Source of the DNA: an uncultured Prevotellaceae bacterium
GTDB lineage: Bacteria; Bacteroidota; Bacteroidia; Bacteroidales; Bacteroidaceae
Direction: 5' to 3'
Length of the DNA: 64,000 nt
Assembly: GCA_902775605.1 (NCBI GenBank)
Contig: CACYNE010000001.1
Location: forward strand, 1-64,000
Below the pieces are notes generated by a model. The model was not told where the DNA came from, did no database searches, and was given only the letters and a program-made list of their open reading frames with translations. Both the position numbers and the translations under genes were made by a program. Shown here in pieces: positions 1-8,895 of this stretch (position 1 is the stretch's first letter; each line of letters opens with the position of its first letter).

Positions 1-45
1 TTGTACTACTTCTGTCTATGTAAATCTTTCAAAGAACTCTTTCTT
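1..45 (-). promoter_or_regulatory. boxA-like leader of a leftward transcript, probably an rRNA operon
   Basis: Read on the minus strand, 38-27 is AGTTCTTTGAAA. This matches the boxA antitermination element (E. coli type TGYTCTTTRAMA) that precedes 16S rRNA genes; Bacteroidetes rRNA leaders carry a similar GTTCTTTGA stretch. It lies about 50 nt downstream of the promoter at 87-117 and no coding sequence follows before the window edge. An rRNA operon to the left is an inference; the gene itself is outside the window. Confidence 0.5.
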
Positions 46-86
46 TTTATTTTCGCTTGCCACAAGTTTTGTGGCGAAAGCGGATG

Positions 87-117
87 CAAAGGTACGACTT
101 TTTTCGAAACCGCCAAA
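87..117 (-). promoter_or_regulatory. Bacteroidetes-type promoter, leftward
   Basis: On the minus strand, TTTG (117-114) is followed after 19 nt by TACCTTTG (94-87), the -33/-7 pair of Bacteroidetes sigma-ABfr promoters. The transcript would begin near 80 and soon pass a perfect hairpin at 59-75 (GCCACAA, GTT loop, TTGTGGC) before the boxA-like leader. Confidence 0.6.
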
Positions 118-138
118 CATTTACGAGGATTTTTTTAG

Positions 139-180
139 AAAAAAGTCGCAGGTTTTCGTCTTTATTGACAAACCTGCGAC
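139..180 (-). terminator. Rho-independent terminator of the leftward gene run
   Basis: An 11-bp perfect inverted repeat (145-155 with 170-180, GTCGCAGGTTT and complement) is followed on the minus strand by a T-rich tract. It lies just after the Bax-inhibitor-1 gene stop and separates that run from the promoter at 87-117. Confidence 0.85.
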
Positions 181-205
181 CACACACCTTATTATATATA
201 ATATA

Positions 206-925
206 TTAGTCCCTTCTGCCAAAAATACGGAGTAGGTAGAGGAAGAGATTAATAAAGTCGAGATAGAGGGTCAGTGCACCCAAAACAGCATATTTTTGAG
301 TTGACTCGCTAGCATCAGGAGCCGTCAAAAACATTTGTTTGATTTTTTGTGTATCATACGCTGTCAGTCCCACAAAGATGAGAACACCGATATAAGTCAT
401 GATCATCTCAAGACCAGAGCTGCCCACAAAGATGTTCACCACCGATGCAATAATCAGTCCGATGAGAGCCATCAGCAGGATCTTTCCCAAAGACGAGAGA
501 TCGGCCTTGGTGAAGAAGCCCACCAGCGACATGGCGCCAAAGGTACCCGCTGTGACAAAGAACGTAGAAGCCAGGCTACCCATGGTATAGACATAGAACA
601 GCGACGAGAACGTGATGCCATTCAGTGCAGCATATGCCACGAACATCAGGGTGGCTGCCGACAGAGAAATCTTTCTGATGGCTGCACTCAGTGCTACAAC
701 CAGACCTATCTCTGCCAGGAACAGGATCCAGATCATCGAGGCATGGGTAAACAGGAATTGAGTCATGGCAGCATTGGTAGCCGCCACATAAGCAGTGAGT
801 CCCGTGATCACCAAAGCCATCGCCATCCAAAGATAGGTCTTCCTCATCAATGTGGGGAAAGCATACGATGCTTCAAGTTGTCTGTCACGAGACAACGATT
901 GATAGTTCATTTCTTCGTAATCCAT
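206..925 (-). CDS. Bax inhibitor-1/YccA family membrane protein
   Basis: The 239-residue protein has a soluble N-terminus of about 28 residues and then about seven hydrophobic segments, the size and layout of the bacterial Bax-inhibitor-1 (YccA/YbhL, TMBIM) family. The last segments contain the family-like stretch GVLIFVGLTAYDTQKIK, with the conserved YDTQ, near residues 180-196. Family members are inner-membrane proteins linked to pH-dependent calcium leak or modulation of FtsH proteolysis; the role here is not shown by the sequence. It is the last gene of the leftward run, 16 nt after the GNAT-like gene and just ahead of the terminator at 139-180. Confidence 0.9.
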   Translation of the reverse strand: MDYEEMNYQSLSRDRQLEASYAFPTLMRKTYLWMAMALVITGLTAYVAATNAAMTQFLFTHASMIWILFLAEIGLVVALSAAIRKISLSAATLMFVAYAALNGITFSSLFYVYTMGSLASTFFVTAGTFGAMSLVGFFTKADLSSLGKILLMALIGLIIASVVNIFVGSSGLEMIMTYIGVLIFVGLTAYDTQKIKQMFLTAPDASESTQKYAVLGALTLYLDFINLFLYLLRIFGRRD

Positions 926-941
926 AATAATCTAATTATAA

Positions 942-1880
942 TTAAAGTGTCCATTCATAAGTGTCATAACAGATGGCGCGACCGCCAAAGCCCTCTTTCT
1001 GAGCCACGAGGCCATCGTTCAAGATAGAGCCGTCGCCCTCGGTAGAGCGTCCAAAGTCCAGATACTGATATTCCGGGAAGTCCTCATACATGGCACGCTC
1101 GTAGATGGCATCCACCGCACCGACCTTTTTGCCCACCGGTGTGGACGAGCAATACTGGCCATGAAGCACCTGCGGCGAGAGGTAGAACGTAAGTCCTGCG
1201 ACCACCTCACCCTCGTAATAGGAATTATACTGCACAATCTGCTTAGGGAAGCGCGAATGCAGCAGTTCCATCTCCTCGACAGTATGCACTGGACGCACCC
1301 CATGACGATCCACCAGGTTGTTTTCCAACACCGGCCAGAACGCGCGGAAGTTATCCTCGCGCACCACCGTCACACCAGACTCATGAGCTTTGCGCAAGCG
1401 GCGGCGACGGTCCTTACGCCAGCGCAGATGCTGTTGCATAAAGATGACCGTACCCACATCGCGTGAGATGACCCGAGCATGACATATCCAGAACAGCGGA
1501 TAGAGATCCTCTTCGGAGGCATGCTGGTGATATACCCAAGGCACTGGCTTATAGACCACCCGTGTGATGCCTGCCGCACGAAGCCATTCGTTCATCTCAC
1601 GAAACAGCTGTATCACGTCGGCTGCCGTCACATTGATGTCCATCACCAATCCACCATAAGTCAGTCCCTGATGTGAGTACAACGTGGTATCCACGATATT
1701 GGCAGGGAGAATAGAATGGAGATGACCATCGACATAGAACATCAGCGAGTGGTCGGTAAATCGATCGGCATGATAGTCCATGTAATTCCTATAGAACAGG
1801 AATGTGGCATTACGCGCCTTCGACACATAACGGTCCCACGCCGATTTATCAGCAGGTGTATATCGTTTTATTTCAAACAT
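942..1880 (-). CDS. GNAT/FemAB-like acyltransferase
   Basis: This 312-residue soluble protein resembles the GNAT-fold proteins related to FemAB and lipid II aminoacyltransferases. The C-terminal half has the pattern typical of that group: a beta strand YQYLDFGRSTEGDG, then LVAQKEGFGG (about residues 270-300). It starts 13 nt inside the end of the FdtA-like gene, so the two are probably translationally coupled. Beside rfbB and an FdtA-like isomerase, an N-acyltransferase acting on a dTDP-amino sugar (FdtC-like role) or on a cell-wall precursor is plausible, but the substrate is an inference. No signal peptide or membrane segment is visible. Confidence 0.7.
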   Translation of the reverse strand: MFEIKRYTPADKSAWDRYVSKARNATFLFYRNYMDYHADRFTDHSLMFYVDGHLHSILPANIVDTTLYSHQGLTYGGLVMDINVTAADVIQLFREMNEWLRAAGITRVVYKPVPWVYHQHASEEDLYPLFWICHARVISRDVGTVIFMQQHLRWRKDRRRRLRKAHESGVTVVREDNFRAFWPVLENNLVDRHGVRPVHTVEEMELLHSRFPKQIVQYNSYYEGEVVAGLTFYLSPQVLHGQYCSSTPVGKKVGAVDAIYERAMYEDFPEYQYLDFGRSTEGDGSILNDGLVAQKEGFGGRAICYDTYEWTL

Positions 1881-2281
1881 TTGATGTACTCTAAAAATTC
1901 ATCATAATCATAGATGTAGTCCTCCTCCTCGTAATGCTCAGAGGCCAACACCATACAGACGGCACCCGACGAAAAGTCATCGAGCGTACGCCACACATTG
2001 GTGTCGATGAGCAATCCTTGCCAAGGATGATTCAGAAGGACGGTCTTCTTCTCATAGCCATTATCGAGAGTGACATGGAACGACCCGCTCAATGCCACAA
2101 TCAACTGCTTGAGACGCTTATGGGCATGGCCTCCCCTACTCTCTCCTGCGGGTACATCATAGACCCAATAGGCCCGCTTGATGTCAAACGGCACCTTGTC
2201 GCACCCCTCGGCCACGGTGAGGTTGCCACGGGGATCGACAATCTTGGGGAGGTCGATGAGCCTAATCTCTAAGCTTTGCAT
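1868..2281 (-). CDS. FdtA/QdtA-like dTDP-sugar 3,4-ketoisomerase (cupin)
   Basis: The 137-residue protein beginning [19 protein letters not shown] matches the small cupins of the FdtA/QdtA (WxcM-like) family, which isomerise dTDP-4-keto-6-deoxyglucose to the 3-keto form. Family signatures visible are [11 protein letters not shown] near the start, the metal/ligand stretch [18 protein letters not shown] (about residues 50-67) and [29 protein letters not shown] chose the ATG at 2281 rather than an upstream start at 2377 because homology begins there; it overlaps the purT end by 20 nt. It probably uses the product of rfbB two genes upstream. The aminotransferase (FdtB/QdtB) expected next is not in the window. 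Confidence 0.8.
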   Translation of the reverse strand: MQSLEIRLIDLPKIVDPRGNLTVAEGCDKVPFDIKRAYWVYDVPAGESRGGHAHKRLKQLIVALSGSFHVTLDNGYEKKTVLLNHPWQGLLIDTNVWRTLDDFSSGAVCMVLASEHYEEEDYIYDYDEFLEYIKCLK

Positions 2282-3467
2282 ACGGATCTGTACCAAGAAC
2301 TGTCTTCGCCAAGCGCTTTGCCTTGTCACGGAGAGCGTTGACATCATCGTCCACCTCACCATAACAGAGTACAACACCCATGCGACGACCCTTGTGAGCC
2401 TCGGGCTTGCCGAAGATACGGATACGCGTACGGTCCTCCTTCAGAGCTTCCTCAAGGTTATAGGGCAACAGCGAACGATCGACAGGTGACGATGCCTCGG
2501 TTGGTGACAGGATGACAGCCGATGCGCCGGCATGCTCCAGATGGATGGCAGGAATGGGCAGCCCCATCACTGCACGGAAATGCAACTCAAACTCCGAGAG
2601 GTTCGTGGTGTGGCCGAGAGTCACCATGCCCGTATCATGGGGACGGGGTGACAGCTCAGAGAAGATGACCTCGCCCTGCTTGGTGAGGAAGAACTCCACA
2701 CCCCAGATGCCGGCACCAGTCAATGCCTTGGTCACCTCGTCGGCCATATGCTGCGCCTGTTTCAGGGCCTCATCACTAATCTTATATGGCTGCCATGACT
2801 CACGGTAGTCGCCCGACTTTTGAACATGTCCGATGGGAGGACAGAACAGCGTAGGCCAGCCGTTCTTCTGCGTGACAGTGAGCAAGGTGAACTCAGAATC
2901 GAAGTCAATAAACTCCTCTATAATCACCTCTTTCACATCACCACGCGAACCTTCCATAGCCTCTTTGAAAGCCTGTTCCAGCTCATCATCGTTATGCACA
3001 TAGCTCTGACCGTGACCGCTTGATGACATCAAGGGCTTCACCACACAGGGGAAACCAATCTCATCGGCAGCCGCCTTGAACTCCTCGAAAGTCTTAGCGT
3101 AAAAGTACTTGGCTGTACGCAGCCCCAGTTCCTTAGCAGCCAGGTCGCGGATGGCACGGCGGTTCATGGTGAAGTTGACGGCACGGGCAGAAGGTACAAC
3201 CTGGATGCCCTGCTCCTCAAACTTAAACAACCGCTCGGTGCGGATGGCCTCAATCTCGGGCACAATGATGTCGGGCTGGTGCTTCTTCACCACAGCCTCG
3301 AGCGCATCGCCGTCAAGCATAGAAAAGACCTCGCGCTCATCGGCCACCTGCATGGCGGGCGCATTATCGTACCTGTCGCATGCGATGACATACTGTCCAG
3401 CACGCATGGCTGCAATCACGAACTCCTTACCCAGTTCACCTGAGCCTAAAAGCAATATCTTTTTCAT
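2262..3467 (-). CDS. purT: Formate-dependent phosphoribosylglycinamide formyltransferase (PurT)
   Basis: The 401-residue ATP-grasp enzyme makes formyl-GAR from GAR, formate and ATP in purine synthesis. The N-terminal [19 protein letters not shown], the [20 protein letters not shown] region, the ATP-grasp part ([17 protein letters not shown], about residues 140-156) and [22 protein letters not shown] (about 260-281) are all characteristic. Length is normal for PurT. It sits 2 nt after rfbB and overlaps the FdtA-like gene, an unusual place for a purine gene, inside a nucleotide-sugar cluster. Product assignment is secure; co-transcription with the sugar genes is inferred from spacing. Confidence 0.95.
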   Translation of the reverse strand: MKKILLLGSGELGKEFVIAAMRAGQYVIACDRYDNAPAMQVADEREVFSMLDGDALEAVVKKHQPDIIVPEIEAIRTERLFKFEEQGIQVVPSARAVNFTMNRRAIRDLAAKELGLRTAKYFYAKTFEEFKAAADEIGFPCVVKPLMSSSGHGQSYVHNDDELEQAFKEAMEGSRGDVKEVIIEEFIDFDSEFTLLTVTQKNGWPTLFCPPIGHVQKSGDYRESWQPYKISDEALKQAQHMADEVTKALTGAGIWGVEFFLTKQGEVIFSELSPRPHDTGMVTLGHTTNLSEFELHFRAVMGLPIPAIHLEHAGASAVILSPTEASSPVDRSLLPYNLEEALKEDRTRIRIFGKPEAHKGRRMGVVLCYGEVDDDVNALRDKAKRLAKTVLGTDPYAKLRD

Positions 3468-3469
3468 TC

Positions 3470-4645
3470 TTAGCGATTATCGTACATCTTCTCGTAATAC
3501 TTCTGGTAGTCGCCAGAGGTCACATTGTCCAGCCACTCCTGGTTATCAAGATACCAGCGGACTGTCTTCTCGATACCCTCCTCGAACTGAAGAGAAGGCT
3601 CCCAACCCAGTTCGCGCTGCAACTTAGAGCTGTCAATGGCGTAACGCAGGTCGTGACCGGCACGGTCGGTAACGAAAGTGATAAGATCCATATCCTCAGG
3701 TACTTCGACCTGACGACCGTTTTCATCTTTTACTATTTTGGCCTTACGACCCAGCAGACGGTCAACCGTCTTGATGACCACCTTGATGATGTCGATGTTC
3801 TTCCACTCGTTGAAGCCACCAATATTATAGGTGTCTGCAATCTTACCCTCATGGAAGATGACGTCGATGGCACGAGCATGATCCTCTACATACAGCCAGT
3901 CGCGCACGTTCTCACCCTTGCCATAGACAGGCAACGGCTTGCGGTGGCGGATGTTATTAATAAAGAGAGGTATCAGCTTCTCGGGGAACTGATAGGGGCC
4001 GTAGTTGTTTGAGCAGTTCGTGACAACCACAGGCATGCCATAAGTATCGTGGAACGCACGCACGAAGTGGTCGCTCGATGCCTTAGAAGCACTGTATGGA
4101 GAATGCGGGTTGTACTTCGTGGTCTCCAGGAAGAACTTATCACCATAAGCCAGATGATGCTCTGCAGAAGAGGCCGTCGTGGTGAACGGAGGCTCGATGC
4201 CCTCGGGGTGAGTAAGCTCCAATGCGCCGTACACCTCGTCGGTAGAGATATGATAGAAGCGCTTGCCCTCATACTTCTCAGGCAGAGACTCCCAATACAG
4301 TTTGGCTGCCTGGAGCAGTGACAGCGTACCCATCACGTTGGTCTGAGCAAAGGTGAAAGGATCCTTGATACTGCGGTCCACATGACTCTCGGCAGCCAGA
4401 TGGATGATGCCATCCACCTTCTTGTCCTGCATCAGCTTGTAGAAAGCGTCAAAATCACAGATGTCCATCTTCACAAACTCATAGTTGGGCTTGTTCTCGA
4501 TGTCCTTCAGGTTTGCCAGGTTACCGGCATACGTCAGTTTGTCGAGGTTGATGATGTGATACTCGGGATACTTGTTCACGAAAAGGCGCACCACATGACT
4601 TCCAATAAAGCCTGCGCCACCAGTAATGACGATTGTTCTTTTCAT
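3470..4645 (-). CDS. rfbB: dTDP-glucose 4,6-dehydratase
   Basis: The 391-residue extended short-chain dehydrogenase converts dTDP-glucose to dTDP-4-keto-6-deoxyglucose, precursor of rhamnose and amino-deoxy sugars of surface polysaccharide. The NAD-binding GGAGFIG is at residues 9-15, the catalytic STDEVYG at 134-140 and the YSASK (Tyr184, Lys188) near 184-188. The stretch between the last two is somewhat longer than in E. coli RfbB, in keeping with the overall length. It is separated from purT by 2 nt and from the small membrane protein gene upstream by 2 nt, so it belongs to the same transcript. No rfbA, rfbC or rfbD is present here. Confidence 0.95.
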   Translation of the reverse strand: MKRTIVITGGAGFIGSHVVRLFVNKYPEYHIINLDKLTYAGNLANLKDIENKPNYEFVKMDICDFDAFYKLMQDKKVDGIIHLAAESHVDRSIKDPFTFAQTNVMGTLSLLQAAKLYWESLPEKYEGKRFYHISTDEVYGALELTHPEGIEPPFTTTASSAEHHLAYGDKFFLETTKYNPHSPYSASKASSDHFVRAFHDTYGMPVVVTNCSNNYGPYQFPEKLIPLFINNIRHRKPLPVYGKGENVRDWLYVEDHARAIDVIFHEGKIADTYNIGGFNEWKNIDIIKVVIKTVDRLLGRKAKIVKDENGRQVEVPEDMDLITFVTDRAGHDLRYAIDSSKLQRELGWEPSLQFEEGIEKTVRWYLDNQEWLDNVTSGDYQKYYEKMYDNR

Positions 4646-4647
4646 AT

Positions 4648-4836
4648 TTATGATGTTTTATTCTTGTTTTTAATTCTACTATAGGTACTGATTGCGATAT
4701 AGATAACGAAGCACGTGCCATAGGTATTGGCGGCATCGCTCCACGTCTTGTCAAGCCCTACGATATATGATAATAACGTAAGAACACTAGCAAGTATTGT
4801 GCCAAAAAGCAAATCTGTGAGTAATCCTTTTATCAT
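4648..4836 (-). CDS. Small two-helix membrane protein, function unknown
   Basis: This 62-residue product has two hydrophobic segments (about residues 6-26 and 38-52) and a lysine-rich C-terminus. I recognise no family. Its start overlaps the stop of the phosphodiesterase gene (ATGA) and its stop lies 2 nt before rfbB, so it fits perfectly into the gene run. That spacing is the main reason to treat it as real. Confidence 0.6.
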   Translation of the reverse strand: MIKGLLTDLLFGTILASVLTLLSYIVGLDKTWSDAANTYGTCFVIYIAISTYSRIKNKNKTS

Positions 4837-5336
4837 AACACGTCCTTTTGTCCAATTGTGATCACTTCCAAGTCCTTGAATGCAGTCCCGTCGATGGTGA
4901 GGCGCACCAAGGTCCGTTCCCTATGCCAACCCTGCAGTCCGGCAGCGCCGGGATTGATATGCAGGAGGTTCAACGACTTGTCATACTGCACCTTCAGAAT
5001 ATGGGAATGCCCTGCCACAAACAACTGTGGCGGATTGGCATAGAGCATCTTCCTGACAGAATAGTCGTAGTTGCCGGGATAGCCACCGATATGCTTGATG
5101 AGTACATCGACATCCTCACACTTAAACCGATTCAACTCGCGATACATCAGTCGCAGGTCACCGCCATCGCAGTTGCCGCAGACAGCCCTTAACGGACGGA
5201 ACGCCGCCAGACGCTCAGCCACCTCCACATTACCGATATCGCCTGCGTGCCAGATCTCGTCGCAGGGTTCAAAGTAGTGTAGATATTTATCGTCCCAATA
5301 ACTGTGGGTGTCGCTGATGATGCCGATTCGTTTCAT
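4833..5336 (-). CDS. YfcE-type metallophosphoesterase
   Basis: The 167-residue protein has the full calcineurin-like metal-site set: D9-T-H11, GD (Asp33), GNCD (Asn55, Asp57), His82 and GHSH (109-112). The size and motif spacing match the YfcE/MJ0936 phosphodiesterase subfamily, small cytoplasmic phosphodiesterases with two metal ions. The physiological substrate is unknown. A degenerate 7-nt repeat array occupies the 50-nt gap to the cytidylate-kinase-like gene upstream. Confidence 0.9.
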   Translation of the reverse strand: MKRIGIISDTHSYWDDKYLHYFEPCDEIWHAGDIGNVEVAERLAAFRPLRAVCGNCDGGDLRLMYRELNRFKCEDVDVLIKHIGGYPGNYDYSVRKMLYANPPQLFVAGHSHILKVQYDKSLNLLHINPGAAGLQGWHRERTLVRLTIDGTAFKDLEVITIGQKDVL

Positions 5337-5339
5337 TAA

Positions 5340-5392
5340 GTTGAGTTAAGAGTAAGAATGAAGAGTGAAGAATTAAGAGTTATGAGTTAAGA
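5340..5392 (+). repeat. Degenerate 7-nt purine-rich tandem array
   Basis: The gap between two leftward genes consists of drifting heptamers of the type GAGTTAA / AGTGAAG / AGTTAAG on the plus strand. It resembles the cleaner GAGARTT arrays at 13466-13542 and 34137-34178. Confidence 0.55.
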
Positions 5393-6016
5393 AGTGATAT
5401 TCAGTTTCTTTCTCACAAACTCTGCAATGAGGCGGGCCGTTGCCGCCGATCCGATGGCACTAGAGTCGATACAGAGATCATAACTGTCAGCCTGTCCCCA
5501 GTGCTTGCCGGTATAATAATTATAGTACGAGGCACGACGACTCTCCACTTGCTGGATGCGCCGGATGGCCTCCTCCTTCGATACATTTTTCTCTTTCATA
5601 AAGAGTTTGGCGCGCGACTCCAGCGATGCCGTGATAAACACGTTGACCACATTGGGGAAGTCGCGCAACACATAGTCGGCGCAACGGCCGACGAAGACGC
5701 ACGAACCCTCTTGAGCAGCCTTGATGATGGCATCGCTCTGGAACTTAAACAGACTCTCCTGCGAGAAATTGTTCTGGTAGAAGTTACTGCCGCCGCCCCA
5801 GCTGTTGCCAAAAGGCAGATGGAGGAAAGAGCGGAAAAAGCCTTTTCGCTCATCACTCTGTTTGAAGAACTCCTCTGAGAAGCCGCTCTCCTTTGCGGCC
5901 AGGTTCAGCAGTTCACGGTCGTAGTACTTAGCCTGGAACTCGTCAGCCAACAGCTTTCCAATCTCCAGTCCGCCAGCACACACCTGACGACCTACATTAA
6001 TGATTATTTTGTCCAT
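5387..6016 (-). CDS. Cytidylate kinase-like protein
   Basis: The 209-residue protein belongs to the cytidylate-kinase-like family (PF13189). The N-terminus IIINVGRQVCAGGLEIGKLL replaces the classical P-loop with the family's GR-x-x-x-(S/A)GG pattern. It is followed by YYDRELLNLAAKESG and, later, CVFVGRCADYVLRD and RAKLFMKEKNVS, all typical. Such proteins are predicted nucleoside-monophosphate kinases, but CMP as the substrate is not proven for this subfamily. The start lies 20 nt inside the end of the MATE gene, which suggests translational coupling. Confidence 0.85.
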   Translation of the reverse strand: MDKIIINVGRQVCAGGLEIGKLLADEFQAKYYDRELLNLAAKESGFSEEFFKQSDERKGFFRSFLHLPFGNSWGGGSNFYQNNFSQESLFKFQSDAIIKAAQEGSCVFVGRCADYVLRDFPNVVNVFITASLESRAKLFMKEKNVSKEEAIRRIQQVESRRASYYNYYTGKHWGQADSYDLCIDSSAIGSAATARLIAEFVRKKLNITS

Positions 6017-7358
6017 AAGCCTTGAATTTTCTGATATGCCACATCAAGATGGGTATTGTAAAGGCAAAAGCCAGGAAATCGCTGCAAGGCATGGCGTACC
6101 ATACACCATCGAGATCCCAGAACAGCGGGAAGACATAAGCCATCGGCAACAGCAGGATGAGCTGTCGGGACAACGACAGGAAGATACTGATCTTCACCTT
6201 GCCGATACACTGGAAGAAATTGGTGATAACAGCCTGCGAGCCTACCACGAAGAACACCAGCATGGCCAACTTGATGCCACGGGCCGCCATATCGAGCAGC
6301 ACGGGGTCGGTGGTAAAGATGCGCGCCATCTGACGAGGGAAGAGCATTGAGAGCGACCAGCCGACCAGCAGGATAGACGTTGCCACTGCAATGGATATCC
6401 ACAGGCAGCGCATCATACGGTCGTATTTCTTGGCACCGTAGTTATAACCCACAATAGGCTGCATACCCTGGGTGACACCCATGACAAACATAAAGAACAC
6501 CATCACCATGGAGTTGGCAATGGAGTAAGCGCCCACCGCCATATCACCGCCATAGCGCACAAACTGATTGTTCATGAATATCACGATGACACACGAGGTA
6601 CTCTGCATCAGGAACGGCGACACACCGATAGCCACGATATTCTTCACCAGGTCAGCCTTCAGGCGATAGATGCCCCGCTTCAAGTGGAGCAGTTCACGCT
6701 TGTCAGCGAATATCCGCATCTGCCAGCACAGCGCCAGCGACTGTGACAGCACCGTGGCCAGGGCAGCACCACGGATACCCCAGCGGAACCACCATACAAA
6801 GGCCATCACCAATACGATGTTGCACCCCACAGTAAACAACGTGGCATACATGGCGTGACGCGGCTTTCCCGCAGCTCGCAGCACGGCATTCATACCAAAG
6901 TACATGTGAGTGATTACATTGCCCAGCAGGATGACCTGCATAAACTCGCGGGCATAAGGCAGGGTGGCCTCGGATGCGCCGAAGAACTTCAGGATGGGAT
7001 CAAGGAAAATCAGACTGACCAGCATGAAGAGGAGTCCCACGATGACATTGAGCGTCACGGTGTTGCCCAACAGGTGTTGTGCGGTGTCATAGTCACGCTG
7101 TCCCAGTTTCACACTGATACACGTTGAAGCACCCACACCCACTGCAGCACCAAAGGCTGCACTCAGGTTCATAAACGGGAAAGTGATGCCCAAACCGGCA
7201 ATGGCCTCTGGCCCCACCACCTGTCCTATCACCGAGCGGTCAATGATGTTATAGAGGGAACTGGCCACCATAGCCACCATGGCCGGCAAGGCATACTGCC
7301 AAAGCAGTTGACCGACGGGCTTTTGACCCAGTTCCAGTGCTTTCTGTTTATTATCCAT
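5997..7358 (-). CDS. MATE family efflux transporter
   Basis: The 453-residue protein has about 12 hydrophobic segments in two homologous halves, the layout of the MATE/NorM-DinF superfamily of Na+ or H+ driven drug and metabolite exporters. The N-terminal PVGQLLWQYALPAMVAMVASSLYNIIDRSVIGQ and the internal PIVGYNYGAKKYDRMMRC are typical motifs. It is the first gene of the leftward run, transcribed from the promoter at 7373-7404. The substrate cannot be read from the sequence. Confidence 0.92.
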   Translation of the reverse strand: MDNKQKALELGQKPVGQLLWQYALPAMVAMVASSLYNIIDRSVIGQVVGPEAIAGLGITFPFMNLSAAFGAAVGVGASTCISVKLGQRDYDTAQHLLGNTVTLNVIVGLLFMLVSLIFLDPILKFFGASEATLPYAREFMQVILLGNVITHMYFGMNAVLRAAGKPRHAMYATLFTVGCNIVLVMAFVWWFRWGIRGAALATVLSQSLALCWQMRIFADKRELLHLKRGIYRLKADLVKNIVAIGVSPFLMQSTSCVIVIFMNNQFVRYGGDMAVGAYSIANSMVMVFFMFVMGVTQGMQPIVGYNYGAKKYDRMMRCLWISIAVATSILLVGWSLSMLFPRQMARIFTTDPVLLDMAARGIKLAMLVFFVVGSQAVITNFFQCIGKVKISIFLSLSRQLILLLPMAYVFPLFWDLDGVWYAMPCSDFLAFAFTIPILMWHIRKFKAYGQNNH

Positions 7359-7372
7359 AATTATTCAAAATG

Positions 7373-7404
7373 CAAAGGTAAACGTTTTTTCCGACACTGC
7401 CAAA
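7373..7404 (-). promoter_or_regulatory. Promoter of the leftward MATE-to-Bax gene run
   Basis: On the minus strand TTTG (7404-7401), then 20 nt, then TACCTTTG (7380-7373): a near-ideal Bacteroidetes promoter 15 nt upstream of the MATE start. It is back to back with the promoter at 7422-7453. Confidence 0.8.
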
Positions 7405-7421
7405 TTTTAACGCTAACAATG

Positions 7422-7453
7422 TTTGGCTCTTTCAATATTTATTCGTACTTTTG
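7422..7453 (+). promoter_or_regulatory. Promoter of the subtilase-xseA-xseB unit
   Basis: TTTG (7422-7425), 20 nt, TACTTTTG (7446-7453), 26 nt upstream of the subtilase ATG. It is divergent from the MATE promoter. Confidence 0.8.
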
Positions 7454-7479
7454 TGGCCGTCTAACAATCTGAGAAACGA

Positions 7480-8895
7480 ATGAACCGTACGATCATATTA
7501 CTGACATTGCTCCTTACGAGCCTCTCGCTGCATGCTGCCAGACAGAAGTTTCCTGGTGGTAAATGTTATATTTACAGATATGCTTTACGCGACAAAGCAG
7601 CCACCAAATATTCCCTTGACACCCCACAGCGCTTCCTCTCGGCGAAGAGTCTGGAGCGCCGCCAGCGTCAGGGACTGGCCATCGACTCTACCGACCTTCC
7701 TGTCTGCCGTTCTTACGTCAAGCAGTTTGAGGTGAAGGGAGCCAAGGTGGTGGGTACCAGCAAATGGCAGAACACCGTACTGGTCCTGTCTAACGACTCC
7801 ACTCTGCTCAACAAACTCAGCCGGATGAACATCGTTCGCAAGAGCACCTGCGTGTTCGTCTCGCCCGACTCTATCGACGGTCCTGACGAAGTGAGATGGA
7901 ACGTTCATGAGGACTTCAACCGCTGGGACTCCGTGAAGAACGACCCCTACGGCATGGCCCGCAATCAGATTGAGATGCTCAACGGCACCCGCCTACACGA
8001 AATGGACTATACCGGACGGGGCATCACCATTGCCGTCATTGACGGTGGTTTCCAGAACTACGACCGCATCCCAGCTTTTAAGGACACACATATCAAAGGT
8101 ACTCGCAACTTCGTACCAGCACGTATAGACGCCATACTGAAGGATAACGAGCGCGGCCCCTTCCACGCCATTGACCACGGCACCAAGGTACTTTCTGCCC
8201 TGGCAGCCCATGCCCCCGAGGTACATATCGGCACGGCACCCGATGCTGACTACTGGCTGCTGCGCAGTGAGGCAAACCAGATAGAGCAGCCCGTGGAAGA
8301 GGATCTGTGGACAATGGCTGTTGAGACGGCCGACTCCGTAGGTGCCGACATCATCAGTTCGTCATTGGGCTACTATGCCTTCGACGAAGGACGTGGCAAC
8401 TACCGACTGAAAGACCTGAACGGCCACACGGCATTCATCTCATGCGAGGCCTCGATGCTGGCAGGCAAAGGCATCATCCTCTGCAACTCCGCCGGCAACT
8501 CCGGCATGGGACAATGGAAAAAAATTGGCGTACCTGCCGATGCACCCGACATCATCACCGTGGGAGCCATCGATAGGGAACAGCGTCTGGCCTCCTTTTC
8601 AAGTATCGGTCCCTCGCAGGACGGGCGTGTGAAGCCCGATGTGGTGGCACAGGGTGCGCCCGCCGCCCTCATCTCTGGTCGTGGCACATTGGTTCACGAC
8701 ATGGGCACCTCGTTCTCAACGCCTATCGTCTCAGGACTGGTAGCCTGTCTGTGGCAAGCCCTGCCCCAGAAGACGGCCCGCGAGATTATCCAGATGGTGC
8801 GCGAGAGTGCCAATCAATATAACGACCCCACCAACATCTTCGGATATGGTGTGCCCGATTTCTGGAAAGCCCTTTCTTCACAACAAAAGCTATGA
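7480..8895 (+). CDS. Secreted S8 family (subtilisin-like) serine peptidase
   Basis: The 471-residue protein starts with a cleavable signal peptide (about residues 1-19, ending LSLHA). The catalytic triad is intact: Asp188 in GITIAVIDGGF, His233 in IDHGTKV, Ser411 in MGTSFSTP, with the oxyanion Asn340 in NSAGNSG. The region before the catalytic domain has the FLSAKSLERRQRQ motif seen in a Bacteroidetes subtilase family. The protein stops soon after the catalytic domain, without an obvious type IX sorting domain, so it is probably periplasmic. Its stop overlaps the xseA start (ATGA). Target proteins are unknown. Confidence 0.9.
   Translation: MNRTIILLTLLLTSLSLHAARQKFPGGKCYIYRYALRDKAATKYSLDTPQRFLSAKSLERRQRQGLAIDSTDLPVCRSYVKQFEVKGAKVVGTSKWQNTVLVLSNDSTLLNKLSRMNIVRKSTCVFVSPDSIDGPDEVRWNVHEDFNRWDSVKNDPYGMARNQIEMLNGTRLHEMDYTGRGITIAVIDGGFQNYDRIPAFKDTHIKGTRNFVPARIDAILKDNERGPFHAIDHGTKVLSALAAHAPEVHIGTAPDADYWLLRSEANQIEQPVEEDLWTMAVETADSVGADIISSSLGYYAFDEGRGNYRLKDLNGHTAFISCEASMLAGKGIILCNSAGNSGMGQWKKIGVPADAPDIITVGAIDREQRLASFSSIGPSQDGRVKPDVVAQGAPAALISGRGTLVHDMGTSFSTPIVSGLVACLWQALPQKTAREIIQMVRESANQYNDPTNIFGYGVPDFWKALSSQQKL

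Noticed and set aside
335-1027. 230-aa rightward ORF antisense to the Bax-inhibitor gene
   Set aside because: Composition (His, Arg, Gln, Cys rich, no hydrophobic core) is that of a shadow frame; the minus-strand gene is a clear family member.
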